Position numbers and translations under genes: made by a program. Positions 17,481-25,763 of a stretch of 49,747 nt of DNA are shown here, one piece after another (the stretch's first letter is position 1; each line of letters begins with the position of its first letter). The DNA lies in contig CAJOEZ010000019.1 in assembly GCA_905233685.1 (NCBI GenBank), forward strand, positions 1-49,747, in the 5' to 3' direction. The notes under the pieces are model-generated. The model was not told where the DNA came from. It worked only from the letters and a program-made list of their open reading frames with translations, and ran no database searches. Source of the DNA: an uncultured Bacteroidales bacterium. Lineage in GTDB: Bacteria > Bacteroidota > Bacteroidia > Bacteroidales > F082.

Positions 17481-18362
17481 TCAGCTACACGACGCTGAAG
17501 TACAGTCCCTTCTCCTCCAGCTCCAAGCAATAAGCCCCACGGTAATCACCGCGCTCGCTGCGATAATCCAGATGTTGTGCGTCTCCCCGAAATGGTCCAC
17601 GTCAACGTTGATGATGCCGACGTTGTTGAGGTAATACAGCGTCACAAGACAGCCATTGTTGATGAAATGCATGGCAATGCTTGTCCACAACGAGTTGGTA
17701 ACATAGAACATGTAACCCAACAAAATACCAAGGAACATCCGCGGCAGGAAGCCGAAAAACTGAAAATGGATGAAGGAGAAGATGGCCGCCGAAAGGAGAA
17801 TGGCAAGATGGGGGTTCATTTTCCGCGTCAGCGACTGCTGCAACACGCCCCGAAAAGTCATCTCCTCGCCAACGGCAGGAATCAACGCCAAGATGAGCAA
17901 ATTAAGAAGAAAACCGCCGATAGTACTGACGTTCGCCATCCTCTCGACAGCGGCTTGGGCGGTCTCTTCCAAGGTCCTCATCCATTCCTCAAGCGGTTCG
18001 AAAACACCGCCCAGGCTCATGCTTTCATTCCAAGTAGTCAGTGTGGTGGTGAAAGGAATGGAGACAAAAATCAAGGCTACACCGATGAGGAAGAGCCATC
18101 GTGGCGGGCTTAGCCGCCGGAAGCCCAAAGCCTGCATCGGGAACGCTTTGCGCGTGATGCAATAATACACGATGGGCGGCACGACAAACATCATGATGGA
18201 GCTGATGCCTTGCCCGATTTTCATGCCCGTGTCGCCGGAAAACATGAACAGAGCAGACAGCGCGATACCTATTAGGCTGCTAATCAGTAAAATGACGAGA
18301 AACAAAAAGACCCTCATTCCCGTGGACTGCTTGAGGTTTTCTGTGAACAAATTGTCTTTCAT
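17481..18362 (-). CDS. CPBP family intramembrane metalloprotease
   Basis: A 293-residue polytopic membrane protein with about eight hydrophobic helices. The CPBP/Abi signature is clear: GEEMTFRGVLQQ (EExxxR), then IHFQFFGFLPRMFLGILLGY and later MHFINN, which supply the conserved Glu/His residues of the active site. Relatives are Rce1-type intramembrane endopeptidases; in bacteria many have unknown substrates. The start is the ATG at 18360-18362, 17 bases downstream of a minus-strand TATCTTTG box; a possible upstream ATG at 18422 would place the start before the promoter and inside the divergent dus gene. Confidence 0.9.
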   Translation of the reverse strand: MKDNLFTENLKQSTGMRVFLFLVILLISSLIGIALSALFMFSGDTGMKIGQGISSIMMFVVPPIVYYCITRKAFPMQALGFRRLSPPRWLFLIGVALIFVSIPFTTTLTTWNESMSLGGVFEPLEEWMRTLEETAQAAVERMANVSTIGGFLLNLLILALIPAVGEEMTFRGVLQQSLTRKMNPHLAILLSAAIFSFIHFQFFGFLPRMFLGILLGYMFYVTNSLWTSIAMHFINNGCLVTLYYLNNVGIINVDVDHFGETHNIWIIAASAVITVGLIAWSWRRRDCTSASCS

Positions 18363-18379
18363 GCGTTGTGATTTTGCGG

Positions 18380-18387
18380 CAAAGATA
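18380..18387 (-). promoter_or_regulatory. -7 promoter box TATCTTTG for the CPBP gene
   Basis: Minus-strand TATCTTTG matches TAnnTTTG, 17 bases from the start codon. It lies only 9 bases from the divergent box at 18397-18404, so the two promoters overlap physically. Confidence 0.6.
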
Positions 18388-18396
18388 CGTTTTTTG

Positions 18397-18404
18397 TACT
18401 TTTG
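18397..18404 (+). promoter_or_regulatory. -7 promoter box TACTTTTG for the dus gene
   Basis: TACTTTTG matches TAnnTTTG and ends 16 bases before the ATG at 18421. It is divergent from and nearly abuts the CPBP promoter. Confidence 0.6.
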
Positions 18405-18420
18405 CAGCGTAATTTGAGCC

Positions 18421-19401
18421 ATGTATAAAATTGCCCACTTGGAATTTGAGCATTATCCGCTCCTGCTGGCCCCAATGGAAGATGTGTCGGACCCGCCCTT
18501 CCGTTATGTCTGCAAGCTCTTTGGCGCCGATGTGGTCTATTCCGAGTTCATCTCCGCCGACGGCCTCATCCGCGATTCGGTAAAAAGCATAAAGAAGCTT
18601 GATTTCGAGGAGTTTGAGCGGCCTGTGGGTATCCAGATTTTCGGCAATGCCGTCGGACCGATGGTGGAGGCAGCACGTTATGCCGAGACTGCCCACCCCG
18701 ACCTTATCGACATCAATTTTGGCTGTCCAGTAAAGAAAGTGGCTTCGAAGGGAGCTGGTTCAGGCATTATGAACGACATTCCCAAGATGGTGGCCATCAC
18801 CAAGGCCGTGGTGGAAGCCGTGAAGACGCCCGTGACGGTGAAGACGCGCCTCGGCTACGATGACGAGCACCGCGACATCGTGGATATCGCCGAGCGTTTG
18901 CAAGATGTGGGCATCGCCGCGCTCACCATCCACGGACGCTTGCGCACCACCAAATACAGCGAGCCCGCCGACTGGACGCTCATCGGCGCGGTGAAAAACA
19001 ACCCAAGGATGCACATCCCCATCATCGGCAACGGCGACGTGGTGGACGGCCCTTCGGCCAAGCATTTCAAGGACGCCTATGGCGTGGACGGCTTGATGAT
19101 TGGTCGGGCCTCATATGGTAATCCATGGATTTTCAGACAGATACGGCACTATTTGGAAACGGGAAAGGAATTGCCACTGCCCGATGTGGCCGAAAGGGTG
19201 AGCATCAGTAAAATCCAGTTGGAGCGTTCCATCGAATGGAAAGGTGAGCACATTGCCCTACTTGAAATCCGTAAGCATTGGACCTCGTATTTCAAAGGCT
19301 TGCCGAATTTCAAACCATTCAAAATGAGGCTGATGGAGACATTGTCTGTGGAGGAAGTCTTTGGCATTTTGGATGAGCTTCTTGATTATTATGGCTCTTA
19401 A
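18421..19401 (+). CDS. dus: tRNA-dihydrouridine synthase
   Basis: A 326-residue FMN enzyme that reduces uridines in the tRNA D-loop to dihydrouridine with NAD(P)H. The barrel start LAPMEDVSDPPFR is the family signature, and INFGCPVKKV carries the catalytic Cys102. HGRLRTTKYSEPADW contains the conserved substrate-loop His/Arg, and VDGLMIGRASYGNPWIF is the phosphate-binding end. The length fits DusB-type (NifR3) enzymes, which are the usual form in Bacteroidota. It is a single-gene unit, convergent with the oxidoreductase gene 5 bases away. Confidence 0.95.
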   Translation: MYKIAHLEFEHYPLLLAPMEDVSDPPFRYVCKLFGADVVYSEFISADGLIRDSVKSIKKLDFEEFERPVGIQIFGNAVGPMVEAARYAETAHPDLIDINFGCPVKKVASKGAGSGIMNDIPKMVAITKAVVEAVKTPVTVKTRLGYDDEHRDIVDIAERLQDVGIAALTIHGRLRTTKYSEPADWTLIGAVKNNPRMHIPIIGNGDVVDGPSAKHFKDAYGVDGLMIGRASYGNPWIFRQIRHYLETGKELPLPDVAERVSISKIQLERSIEWKGEHIALLEIRKHWTSYFKGLPNFKPFKMRLMETLSVEEVFGILDELLDYYGS

Positions 19402-19406
19402 GCCAC

Positions 19407-20882
19407 TCAATGCCCGACAAACTCCACGCCAAGGTCCTTGCAAACCGTTTGAGCTGCGGTGCGGCCACTTTGGGCTGCAGGGGGAAGACCGCCGGAATAA
19501 GTTGTCCGTTGCCCCGTGAAGTACAGGCCTTCCCGATAACGAATAGGCGCGTGATACAACCGATGGAAAGGCAGCCAGTCCGTCATATAACTGCCTTCAA
19601 AGGTGCTGCTATAGCGCTCGTAGGTAAGGGGCGTGGCCAAGTCTGTCACCGCGACAGCCCCCTTAATCTCGGGTATCACCTCCCCTATTGCCTCCACAAA
19701 GTTGTCCACGACCTCTTTCTTCTTGGCTGCATAACTGCCCTCTTCTTTGGCTGCTTTCCAATAGGCGTATGTCGGGCCATGCAACAGACACGTGAGAACG
19801 CTACATCCCTCTGGAGCATAGCCGTTTTCTGTAGCATAGTTGTTCACGATGATCGTTTCGTACGTGCGTCCGGCGACTTTCAGCGGTCGAGGAAGCACAA
19901 TCTGCATGGAACGGGGCCAAGAAGACAGGTCAGCCTCGACCCCAAGACCCAAAAACATGCACTGGGTCGTCCTGAGTCCGTTTCGCATCTTCTTTGCCCA
20001 GCCATCCTGAAGTGGCTCTTTGAAAAGAGTGTCGATGGCACTTCGGGCATCGGCCGAAACGACTACGGCATCCGCCGTAAGCACCTCTTTCCCAACCCGG
20101 GCCGACCAATTCTTCCCTTCACGAAAAACCTCCTCCACAGGAGTTCGATATCGGATTTCGCCGCCCAAACTCAGGAATGTTTCAGCCATATTCAACGCCA
20201 TTTTCAGGGAACCGCCTTGGGGATAGCCGCTGTCGCCCACATGAAACGTGCCGAGGGTATAGATGAATGAAAGTGCGTTGATGTCAGGTTCAACGACCGC
20301 GGCCAGGAGCGCCCTAATGCGAGGGTTCTTGAACCTTTTGGCATATTGGCGCGCCGACTGTGCCATGAGGAAAGGCGTGACGAGGACGGCGGGCAACATT
20401 TTGACATACTCACTGATAGAGAATGGTTTAGGATGTCGAACTCTTAGGCCGCTTAAGTCGCTGATGGGCTGGTGAAAATTGTTGAAACAAGCCAAATGAA
20501 AGCGAAGGCTCCACAAGGCTATCCTGTCCCTAAAGCCTGTTATTTCCAACCCGTGCAAGTCGCGAAACAGAGGCATTGTGCCTTCTTTGTCCACCAAGGT
20601 GTAAATAGGATCTTTGAAATAGACGGAGGTATCTTCTTTCAGCGCACCTGTCTCCAACCAAATCTGGTGCAAGGGGATCTCCTTTTTGGCACCAATAAGC
20701 CAGTGGACACCGCCCTCAAAAGTGTAGCCATTCCGTTTCCAACTGGTGGAAACCCCTCCCGGGCCAGCAGCCTTTTCCAAGATGAGGGTCTGAATGCCAG
20801 AGCGTTGTAGATAGACAGCGACAGTGAGTCCAGAGATGCCCGCGCCAATCACAACGGCTTTTTTGGTTAATACTTTGCTCAT
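19407..20882 (-). CDS. FAD-dependent oxidoreductase of the phytoene desaturase/carotene isomerase (CrtISO-like) family
   Basis: A 491-residue flavoprotein. It opens with the Rossmann motif VVIGAGISGLTVAVYLQRSG and the conserved EKAAGPGGVSTSWKRNGYTF, followed by EGGVHWLIGA, as in carotenoid isomerases and related retinol saturases. The C-terminal FAD motif is RYREGLYFTGQRTTYSGGLP. Its ATG overlaps the stop of the fucosidase gene by 4 bases (ATGA at 20879-20882), so the two are translated together. No other carotenoid gene is in the window, so the substrate may be a different isoprenoid or a polyunsaturated lipid. A role linked to fucose use is not evident from the sequence. Confidence 0.85.
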   Translation of the reverse strand: MSKVLTKKAVVIGAGISGLTVAVYLQRSGIQTLILEKAAGPGGVSTSWKRNGYTFEGGVHWLIGAKKEIPLHQIWLETGALKEDTSVYFKDPIYTLVDKEGTMPLFRDLHGLEITGFRDRIALWSLRFHLACFNNFHQPISDLSGLRVRHPKPFSISEYVKMLPAVLVTPFLMAQSARQYAKRFKNPRIRALLAAVVEPDINALSFIYTLGTFHVGDSGYPQGGSLKMALNMAETFLSLGGEIRYRTPVEEVFREGKNWSARVGKEVLTADAVVVSADARSAIDTLFKEPLQDGWAKKMRNGLRTTQCMFLGLGVEADLSSWPRSMQIVLPRPLKVAGRTYETIIVNNYATENGYAPEGCSVLTCLLHGPTYAYWKAAKEEGSYAAKKKEVVDNFVEAIGEVIPEIKGAVAVTDLATPLTYERYSSTFEGSYMTDWLPFHRLYHAPIRYREGLYFTGQRTTYSGGLPPAAQSGRTAAQTVCKDLGVEFVGH

Positions 20883-22297
20883 TTCTTGCTCATTTCAAAC
20901 ACTACCGCATGAGGCATTTCAAACGAGTTCGGGAAGTCGATGCGGTAGCGGCCATCGGCTTCTCTGCTTAGGGAGGCTTTCTTTTTGCTGCCCAAAACCT
21001 TGATTTTTCCTGTTTTGAGGTTAGCGGACGTCTCGTCCGCAGGAAAATCAAACCAATACGTTTCTGGCACGGGATTTTCCTGTTCGTCCAAGAGGAAAAT
21101 GCCATAGACTTTGTCGCCTTTCTGTGTGAAGCGGAACTTGCCGTAGCAGAACGGGTAAATCGGGCGTGTGCCATAAATCGCCTCGCCGTTCACCCGCATC
21201 CATTCGCCGATTTCCTTCATGCGGAGCAGGGCGGTGTCGGGCAGGTTGCCATCGGCATCGGGACCGACGTTAAGAAGGAAGTTGCCGCCCTTGGCCACGA
21301 TGTCGCAAAGCAAATGGATGAGCTTGTTGGTGCTTTTGTATTTGTCGGTGGAGACATACGACCACGAGTCGCCCATCGACATGCAAGTTTCCCAAGGGTA
21401 GGGCAAGAGCGAGTCAGGCACTTGTTGTTCGGGCGTTTGGTAGTTCTCGTATTTGCCGCCCACGGAGCGGTCCACGATGATGAGGTCGGGGTTGTTTTCG
21501 CGGGCGATGTTGGCCACTTCTTCCATATTAATATCTTGGATGTAGCCTTGACAGCCCAACCACGGGCGGGTTTCCTCGTTCACGCTCCATTCGGGGCGCA
21601 CCCAGCCGCCGTCTAACCAGAGGATGTCGATGTCGCCGTAATTATGGGTGATTTCGCGTATCTGTCTATGGGTGAATTGCTTGTATTTCTCAAAACGCTC
21701 AGGCATGACTGTCGGGTCGTAGTTGACGTTGCGGTCGGGGGTGGCCCATTCGTGCGCCCAATAGTCATCGCAGTGCCAGTCGGGTTTGGAGAAGTAGAGT
21801 CCCGTCCAGAAGCCCTTTTCGCGGAAGGCTTTCACCACCTCGCCGGTGATGTCGGCCTTGGGGTTTTTTGAGAACGGGCAGCTCGCATCGACGGCGGAGT
21901 AGGAGGTCTCCTTGGTGTCGAAGAGGCAGAAGCCGTCGTGGTGTTTCGTGGTGAAGACCATATACTTCATGCCCGCGTTTTGGGCGGCTTCGGCCCATTT
22001 TTCGGGGTTGAAGTTTTTGGGGTTAAAGGTCTTGTTAAGGTTTTGGTAATCAGTTTTGTACTTGTAATAATCCGCACCATTACGGTTGATCCAGGGTTCG
22101 TTGCAGATCGACCACGATTCCACCACTTCCCATTGAGAGTAAATGCCCCAGTGCATCATGAAGCCAAACTTCAAATCTTGCCACTGGCTGATGCGGTTGG
22201 TGATAATGGGGTCGGTTTCGGGTTGTTGGTCAGCGGTTTGGGCGAAGGCCATGACAGAAGCAAGGCAAAGGATAAAGGAAAAGAGGCGTTTTTTCAT
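20879..22297 (-). CDS. Alpha-L-fucosidase, glycoside hydrolase family 29
   Basis: A 472-residue secreted enzyme with signal peptide (ending MAFAQ, about 1-20) that removes L-fucose from glycans. The GH29 barrel is clear: FGFMMHWGIYSQWEVVESW, YMVFTTKHHDGFCLFDTKET with the substrate His pair, and ILWLDGGW, where Asp229 is the expected nucleophile. The C-terminal part (about 360-472) looks like the usual beta-sandwich. It has no T9SS tail or lipobox, so it should be periplasmic. It overlaps the oxidoreductase gene downstream. No sulfatase, SusC/D or other glycosidase lies nearby. Confidence 0.94.
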   Translation of the reverse strand: MKKRLFSFILCLASVMAFAQTADQQPETDPIITNRISQWQDLKFGFMMHWGIYSQWEVVESWSICNEPWINRNGADYYKYKTDYQNLNKTFNPKNFNPEKWAEAAQNAGMKYMVFTTKHHDGFCLFDTKETSYSAVDASCPFSKNPKADITGEVVKAFREKGFWTGLYFSKPDWHCDDYWAHEWATPDRNVNYDPTVMPERFEKYKQFTHRQIREITHNYGDIDILWLDGGWVRPEWSVNEETRPWLGCQGYIQDINMEEVANIARENNPDLIIVDRSVGGKYENYQTPEQQVPDSLLPYPWETCMSMGDSWSYVSTDKYKSTNKLIHLLCDIVAKGGNFLLNVGPDADGNLPDTALLRMKEIGEWMRVNGEAIYGTRPIYPFCYGKFRFTQKGDKVYGIFLLDEQENPVPETYWFDFPADETSANLKTGKIKVLGSKKKASLSREADGRYRIDFPNSFEMPHAVVFEMSKK

Positions 22298-22316
22298 ATT
22301 GGTTCGTTTTGTTGGG

Positions 22317-22324
22317 CAAAAATA
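22317..22324 (-). promoter_or_regulatory. -7 promoter box TATTTTTG for the fucosidase operon
   Basis: Minus-strand TATTTTTG matches TAnnTTTG, 19 bases from the fucosidase start codon at 22297. The divergent AlbA_2 gene has its own box at 22357-22364. Confidence 0.6.
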
Positions 22325-22356
22325 TGAAAAAATGTGGTGTTTTGGCAAATTTGGTG

Positions 22357-22364
22357 TACTTTTG
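22357..22364 (+). promoter_or_regulatory. -7 promoter box TACTTTTG for the AlbA_2 gene
   Basis: TACTTTTG matches TAnnTTTG and ends 26 bases before the ATG at 22391. Confidence 0.6.
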
Positions 22365-22390
22365 CGAAATAATTGGGAAAATAGTCGCTT

Positions 22391-23542
22391 ATGAACGCAT
22401 TGGAACTAAAGAATATGATTGCCTTGGGTGAGACCAGCCGGGTTCAGTTCAAGGAAGTAATGGACAGTGAACCCGCTATAGCCGCCGAGATGATTGCTAT
22501 GTCGAATGCCAAAGGAGGTGTCATCATTTTTGGCGTGAAGGACAAGACGGGCGAAATCGTGGGTCTTGACTACGGCCAATTGCAGAAGATTGGCAATAGG
22601 ATAGCGACCCTTGCGACCGATGCCATCAAACCCCAGATTTTTGTGACGACTGAGGCTCTTTCTTTGGATACCAACGAAGGCAGCCGCAATGTTTTGGTCG
22701 TACAAGTCGAGGAAGGTTTTGCGAAACCTTATAAGGATAATAACGGAACAATTTGGGTGAAACAGGGGAGCGACAAACGCAAGCTGACCGACAACAACGA
22801 GCTTTTCCGATTGTTCCAGCAGAACGGCATTGTTTATATGGATGAAATCATTGTGCCTTGCACCTCGGTCGACGACATCGACAAGGAAAAGGTTGCTCAG
22901 TATCTTGCCAAAATCGGTGACGAAGAGGCGGTGCAAACCGAAACGTTGTACCAAAACCTTAACATTCTGAGAAATGGTGCCTTAACTTTGGGTGGATTGC
23001 TGTTTTTTGCGAAAAAGCCCCAACGCTTCCGCCCCGCGTTCTGCATCAAGGCGGTGTCGTTTTTCGGGAATGACATGGCTTTGACCGAGTATCGCGACAG
23101 TGAAGATATAGAAGGAACGATCCCGCAAATGTTCCAAAAGGCTATGTCGTTCTTTACGCGAAATTTGCATCACGTTCAGGCGGGCCAGTCGTTCAACTCG
23201 GTTGGCATCCTTGAGATTTCGCCCATCGCTCTCGAAGAATTGTTGCAAAACGCCCTGACGCACCGCGATTTTTCAAAAAACAGCCCAATTCGTCTTTTCA
23301 TTTTCGACAACCGTGTCGAGATTATCAGTCCGGGTGCCTTGCCTAACAGCCAAACGGTTGAAGCCATCAGGTTGGGTAATGCCGTCGTGCGTAACAACTT
23401 GGTTAACACATTCGCTTCCAAACTGATGAAATACAGGGGCACGGGCACGGGTATCCGTAGGGCCATCAAGGAGCAACCCAATGTGGAGTTTTTCAACGAT
23501 GTGTCGGGCGAGCAGTTCACTGTGACCATCCCAAGAACCTGA
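22391..23542 (+). CDS. AlbA_2 (Schlafen-type) domain protein with C-terminal ATPase-like/winged-helix region
   Basis: A 383-residue cytoplasmic protein. The N-terminal AlbA_2 domain spans about 10-135 (GETSRVQFKEVMDSEPAIAA, MSNAKGGVIIFGVKDKTGEI, VKQGSDKRKL). The rest matches the COG2865-type regulator layout: LEELLQNALTHRDFSKNSPI, FDNRVEIISPGALPNS and KYRGTGTGIRRAIKE, which resemble the ATP-binding fold of GHKL proteins. Such proteins are called putative transcriptional regulators or RecG-like helicases in automated annotation; some occur in phage defence settings. Nothing next to it supports a defence role here. The K+ channel gene follows 23 bases later. Confidence 0.88.
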   Translation: MNALELKNMIALGETSRVQFKEVMDSEPAIAAEMIAMSNAKGGVIIFGVKDKTGEIVGLDYGQLQKIGNRIATLATDAIKPQIFVTTEALSLDTNEGSRNVLVVQVEEGFAKPYKDNNGTIWVKQGSDKRKLTDNNELFRLFQQNGIVYMDEIIVPCTSVDDIDKEKVAQYLAKIGDEEAVQTETLYQNLNILRNGALTLGGLLFFAKKPQRFRPAFCIKAVSFFGNDMALTEYRDSEDIEGTIPQMFQKAMSFFTRNLHHVQAGQSFNSVGILEISPIALEELLQNALTHRDFSKNSPIRLFIFDNRVEIISPGALPNSQTVEAIRLGNAVVRNNLVNTFASKLMKYRGTGTGIRRAIKEQPNVEFFNDVSGEQFTVTIPRT

Positions 23543-23565
23543 GCAATTACATAACACCACAATTT

Positions 23566-24333
23566 ATGAACCGGAAATGGATTAGCGAATTGGTTGAGCC
23601 AGGGGAAGCGGGTACGCTCTCCCAAGTCTATGACTGTCTGATGTTTGTGGCGATAGTCGTGGGTACGGTGCCCTTGCTGTTCAGGGACTACCGGCCGCTG
23701 TTCCTGTATTTTGACATCTTTTCAGCTGTCGTCTATATGGCTGACTATATCCTTCGCTGGATGACTTGCGACCTGCGCTCCGATAAGCCGAAATGGAAGG
23801 TATTTCTCCTCTATCCGTTCACACCAATGGCCATTTTGGACCTCCTTTCCATCCTGCCCACCTTCGAGCTGGTCTCGTCATCCTACAAGCTGGCGAAGTC
23901 GGCGCGCCTGCTCAAGATATTCCGCTTCTCAAAGATAGTCCGTTACATCGATGCATTGGAGATATTCATCACGGTGATCAAGAAGCAGTGGAAGCTCCTG
24001 CTGGCTGTTATGCTTGTGGCCTTGTTCGACATCTTCATCACTGCCATCATCATCTTCCAGTCGGAGCAAGAGATAGACCCTGTCACTGGGGAGAATGTCT
24101 TCAAGACCTTCTATGACGCCTTCTATTGGGCGGCAATCACGCTGACCACCGTGGGTTATGGCGATTTGCATCCCGTGTCCGACGTGGGCAAGACGCTCAG
24201 TATCATTTCCTCGTTGGTCGGGATTGGCGTCATTGCCATGCCGTCAAGTATCATCACTGCTGGCTACATGCAGGAATTGAACCGACGATTGAAGGAGGAA
24301 GAAGAAGCGGAAAAGGAAAAAGATGTTTCGTGA
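23566..24333 (+). CDS. Voltage-gated-type potassium channel (6-TM ion transporter)
   Basis: A 255-residue membrane protein of the Kv type. The K+ selectivity filter TTVGYGD is at residues 194-200, preceded by the pore helix YDAFYWAAITL. The S4 segment KLAKSARLLKIFRFSKIVRY carries regularly spaced basic residues, a voltage-sensor hallmark. S5 (LLLAVMLVALFDIFITAIII) and S6 (IISSLVGIGVIAMPSSIITA) bracket the pore, and the C-terminus is a short acidic/basic coil. It should conduct K+ out of the cell in response to membrane potential. It is probably co-transcribed with the AlbA_2 gene. Confidence 0.92.
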   Translation: MNRKWISELVEPGEAGTLSQVYDCLMFVAIVVGTVPLLFRDYRPLFLYFDIFSAVVYMADYILRWMTCDLRSDKPKWKVFLLYPFTPMAILDLLSILPTFELVSSSYKLAKSARLLKIFRFSKIVRYIDALEIFITVIKKQWKLLLAVMLVALFDIFITAIIIFQSEQEIDPVTGENVFKTFYDAFYWAAITLTTVGYGDLHPVSDVGKTLSIISSLVGIGVIAMPSSIITAGYMQELNRRLKEEEEAEKEKDVS

Positions 24334-24436
24334 CGGCAATCGTCATAGTTGTCGCGAGCAACGGCCACGGCGAAATGCCCTTAGCAAAAAACCATTATTT
24401 TTCACCGTCAAAAATCACCATTAAAGTTTAAAGCCG

Positions 24437-25561
24437 ATGGATTTCAGACATATACCTACCAATTTTATACTTTATATCACGCTCTACGGCGGAGTCACGA
24501 TAGCATCGCTTATCGCCTGCCTCTACATTTGCCTGCGCAAAGGCAACGCCTTCAAGCCCGACGTTTCGCCGCCGTTGCGACTGCGCCGTTGGATTTCGGC
24601 TTTATTTGCCATGTTGTTTTTTGGCCATATTTGGTGGCTTCTTTGCTACATCTATTCCGATTCGACCAGTTCGGTGAGTTTTGTGTTGGCGGCCATGTTC
24701 GATTTTGTGGCGTTGCTGACCACTATCCCTGGCACGCTGCTCGCCATGCTCCAAGACCGCAAGCGGCCCGTTTGGCCTATCCTATTGGCAACGATACCAT
24801 TAGTGGCATTGGGGGTGCTTTATATCATCAATCCCAACAATCGTTTCACAAGCATCGCCGTCGCATACTTTATGTTGGTTTACTTGCTCTTTACCCTTTA
24901 TATGGTGTTTGCCATCAGGCAATATGGGCGGTGGCTGCGCGACAATTACGCCGACTTGGAGAACAAGGAGGTATGGCTGAGCCATTTGCTGATCATCGTC
25001 GTCTTTCTGTTGATTATCTTCTATAGGTTTGTTGGCGACAACATCACCATCAGCTTTATCGTGCAAGCCGTCGAAATCCCGCTTTTCGGATTCCTGCTGT
25101 GGCGCATCGAGACGCTGCCACAACTGGAGAGCGCAACGACAGAACAACCAGAACAATTGGAGCAACCAGAACAATTGGAACCAGAGACACAACAAGCGCA
25201 TCAGACAGTGGACATCCCTTCCAACATCGAACAACTTTTGGAAGAGCATTGCGTGCGCACGAAGCTATACTTGCAGCACGACCTTACCCTGCTCCGACTC
25301 GCACAAGCCATTGGCACCAACCGCTTCTATCTCAGCCAGTATTTCACTCAACAGGGCATCCATTACAACACCTATATCAACAACCTGCGCATCGACCACT
25401 TCGTGAATCTCTGTCGCGAGGCTACCGCTGCCGGGAAGCCCTTCACGGCCCAGCAACTCGCCAACGAGAGCGGCTACCGCAGCTACAGCACTTTCAGCCT
25501 CGCTTTCAAGCAGCGCATGGGGCAAACCGTGACCGCTTGGATGCACGAAACGGCCCAGTAA
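24437..25561 (+). CDS. Membrane-anchored AraC-family transcription regulator
   Basis: A 374-residue protein. Residues about 10-225 hold six or seven hydrophobic helices (for example FILYITLYGGVTIASLIACL and VWLSHLLIIVVFLLIIFYRF). A Q/P/E-rich linker (EQPEQLEQPEQLEPETQ) follows, and from about residue 265 an AraC DNA-binding domain with two helix-turn-helix motifs (LTLLRLAQAIGTNRFYLSQY and LANESGYRSYSTFSLAFKQ). This membrane-AraC layout is known in Bacteroidota but the sensed signal is not. The gene directly precedes a repeat-rich region and the promoter of the giant surface protein at 25764, making that gene a plausible target; this is an inference. Confidence 0.88.
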   Translation: MDFRHIPTNFILYITLYGGVTIASLIACLYICLRKGNAFKPDVSPPLRLRRWISALFAMLFFGHIWWLLCYIYSDSTSSVSFVLAAMFDFVALLTTIPGTLLAMLQDRKRPVWPILLATIPLVALGVLYIINPNNRFTSIAVAYFMLVYLLFTLYMVFAIRQYGRWLRDNYADLENKEVWLSHLLIIVVFLLIIFYRFVGDNITISFIVQAVEIPLFGFLLWRIETLPQLESATTEQPEQLEQPEQLEPETQQAHQTVDIPSNIEQLLEEHCVRTKLYLQHDLTLLRLAQAIGTNRFYLSQYFTQQGIHYNTYINNLRIDHFVNLCREATAAGKPFTAQQLANESGYRSYSTFSLAFKQRMGQTVTAWMHETAQ

Positions 25562-25574
25562 GCAACGTCCCGAC

Positions 25575-25658
25575 TTTCAAAATCTGCAAAAAACACAGTT
25601 TCAAAATCTGCAATTTTTGCAAAATCTACAAAACTTATTTCAAAATTCGCAAAATCTG
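25575..25658. repeat. Five imperfect CAAAATCTGCAA direct repeats before the giant surface-protein gene
   Basis: Just after the AraC stop codon, copies of CAAAATCTGCAA (with variants CAAAATCTACAA and CAAAATTCGCAA) begin at 25578, 25602, 25620, 25641 and 25650. The first two are identical over 15 bases (25575-25589 and 25599-25613). The spacings are 24, 18, 21 and 9 bases, all multiples of three. They lie 45-125 bases before the promoter box at 25703. They could be regulator-binding sites for the AraC protein or a decayed coding repeat; nothing here decides between them. Confidence 0.65.
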
Positions 25659-25702
25659 ATGCCGTAGGCATTCAGGCGGCTTCGCGCTTGGGGAAGTTTG
25701 CC

Positions 25703-25710
25703 TACTTTTG
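25703..25710 (+). promoter_or_regulatory. -7 promoter box TACTTTTG for giant surface-protein gene A
   Basis: TACTTTTG matches TAnnTTTG, 53 bases before the ATG at 25764. The repeat array at 25575-25658 is immediately upstream. Confidence 0.6.
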
Positions 25711-25763
25711 CATTTTTTTCAGCGAAATAGGTTTTAAAATAAAGCAAACAAAATCACAAAACG

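Noticed and set aside
22391..24333. Phage-defence island formed by the AlbA_2 protein and the ion channel
   Set aside because: AlbA_2 proteins and channels do occur in defence systems, but there is no nuclease, nucleotide cyclase or mobile-element marker here, and the channel has a complete voltage sensor typical of ordinary K+ channels.
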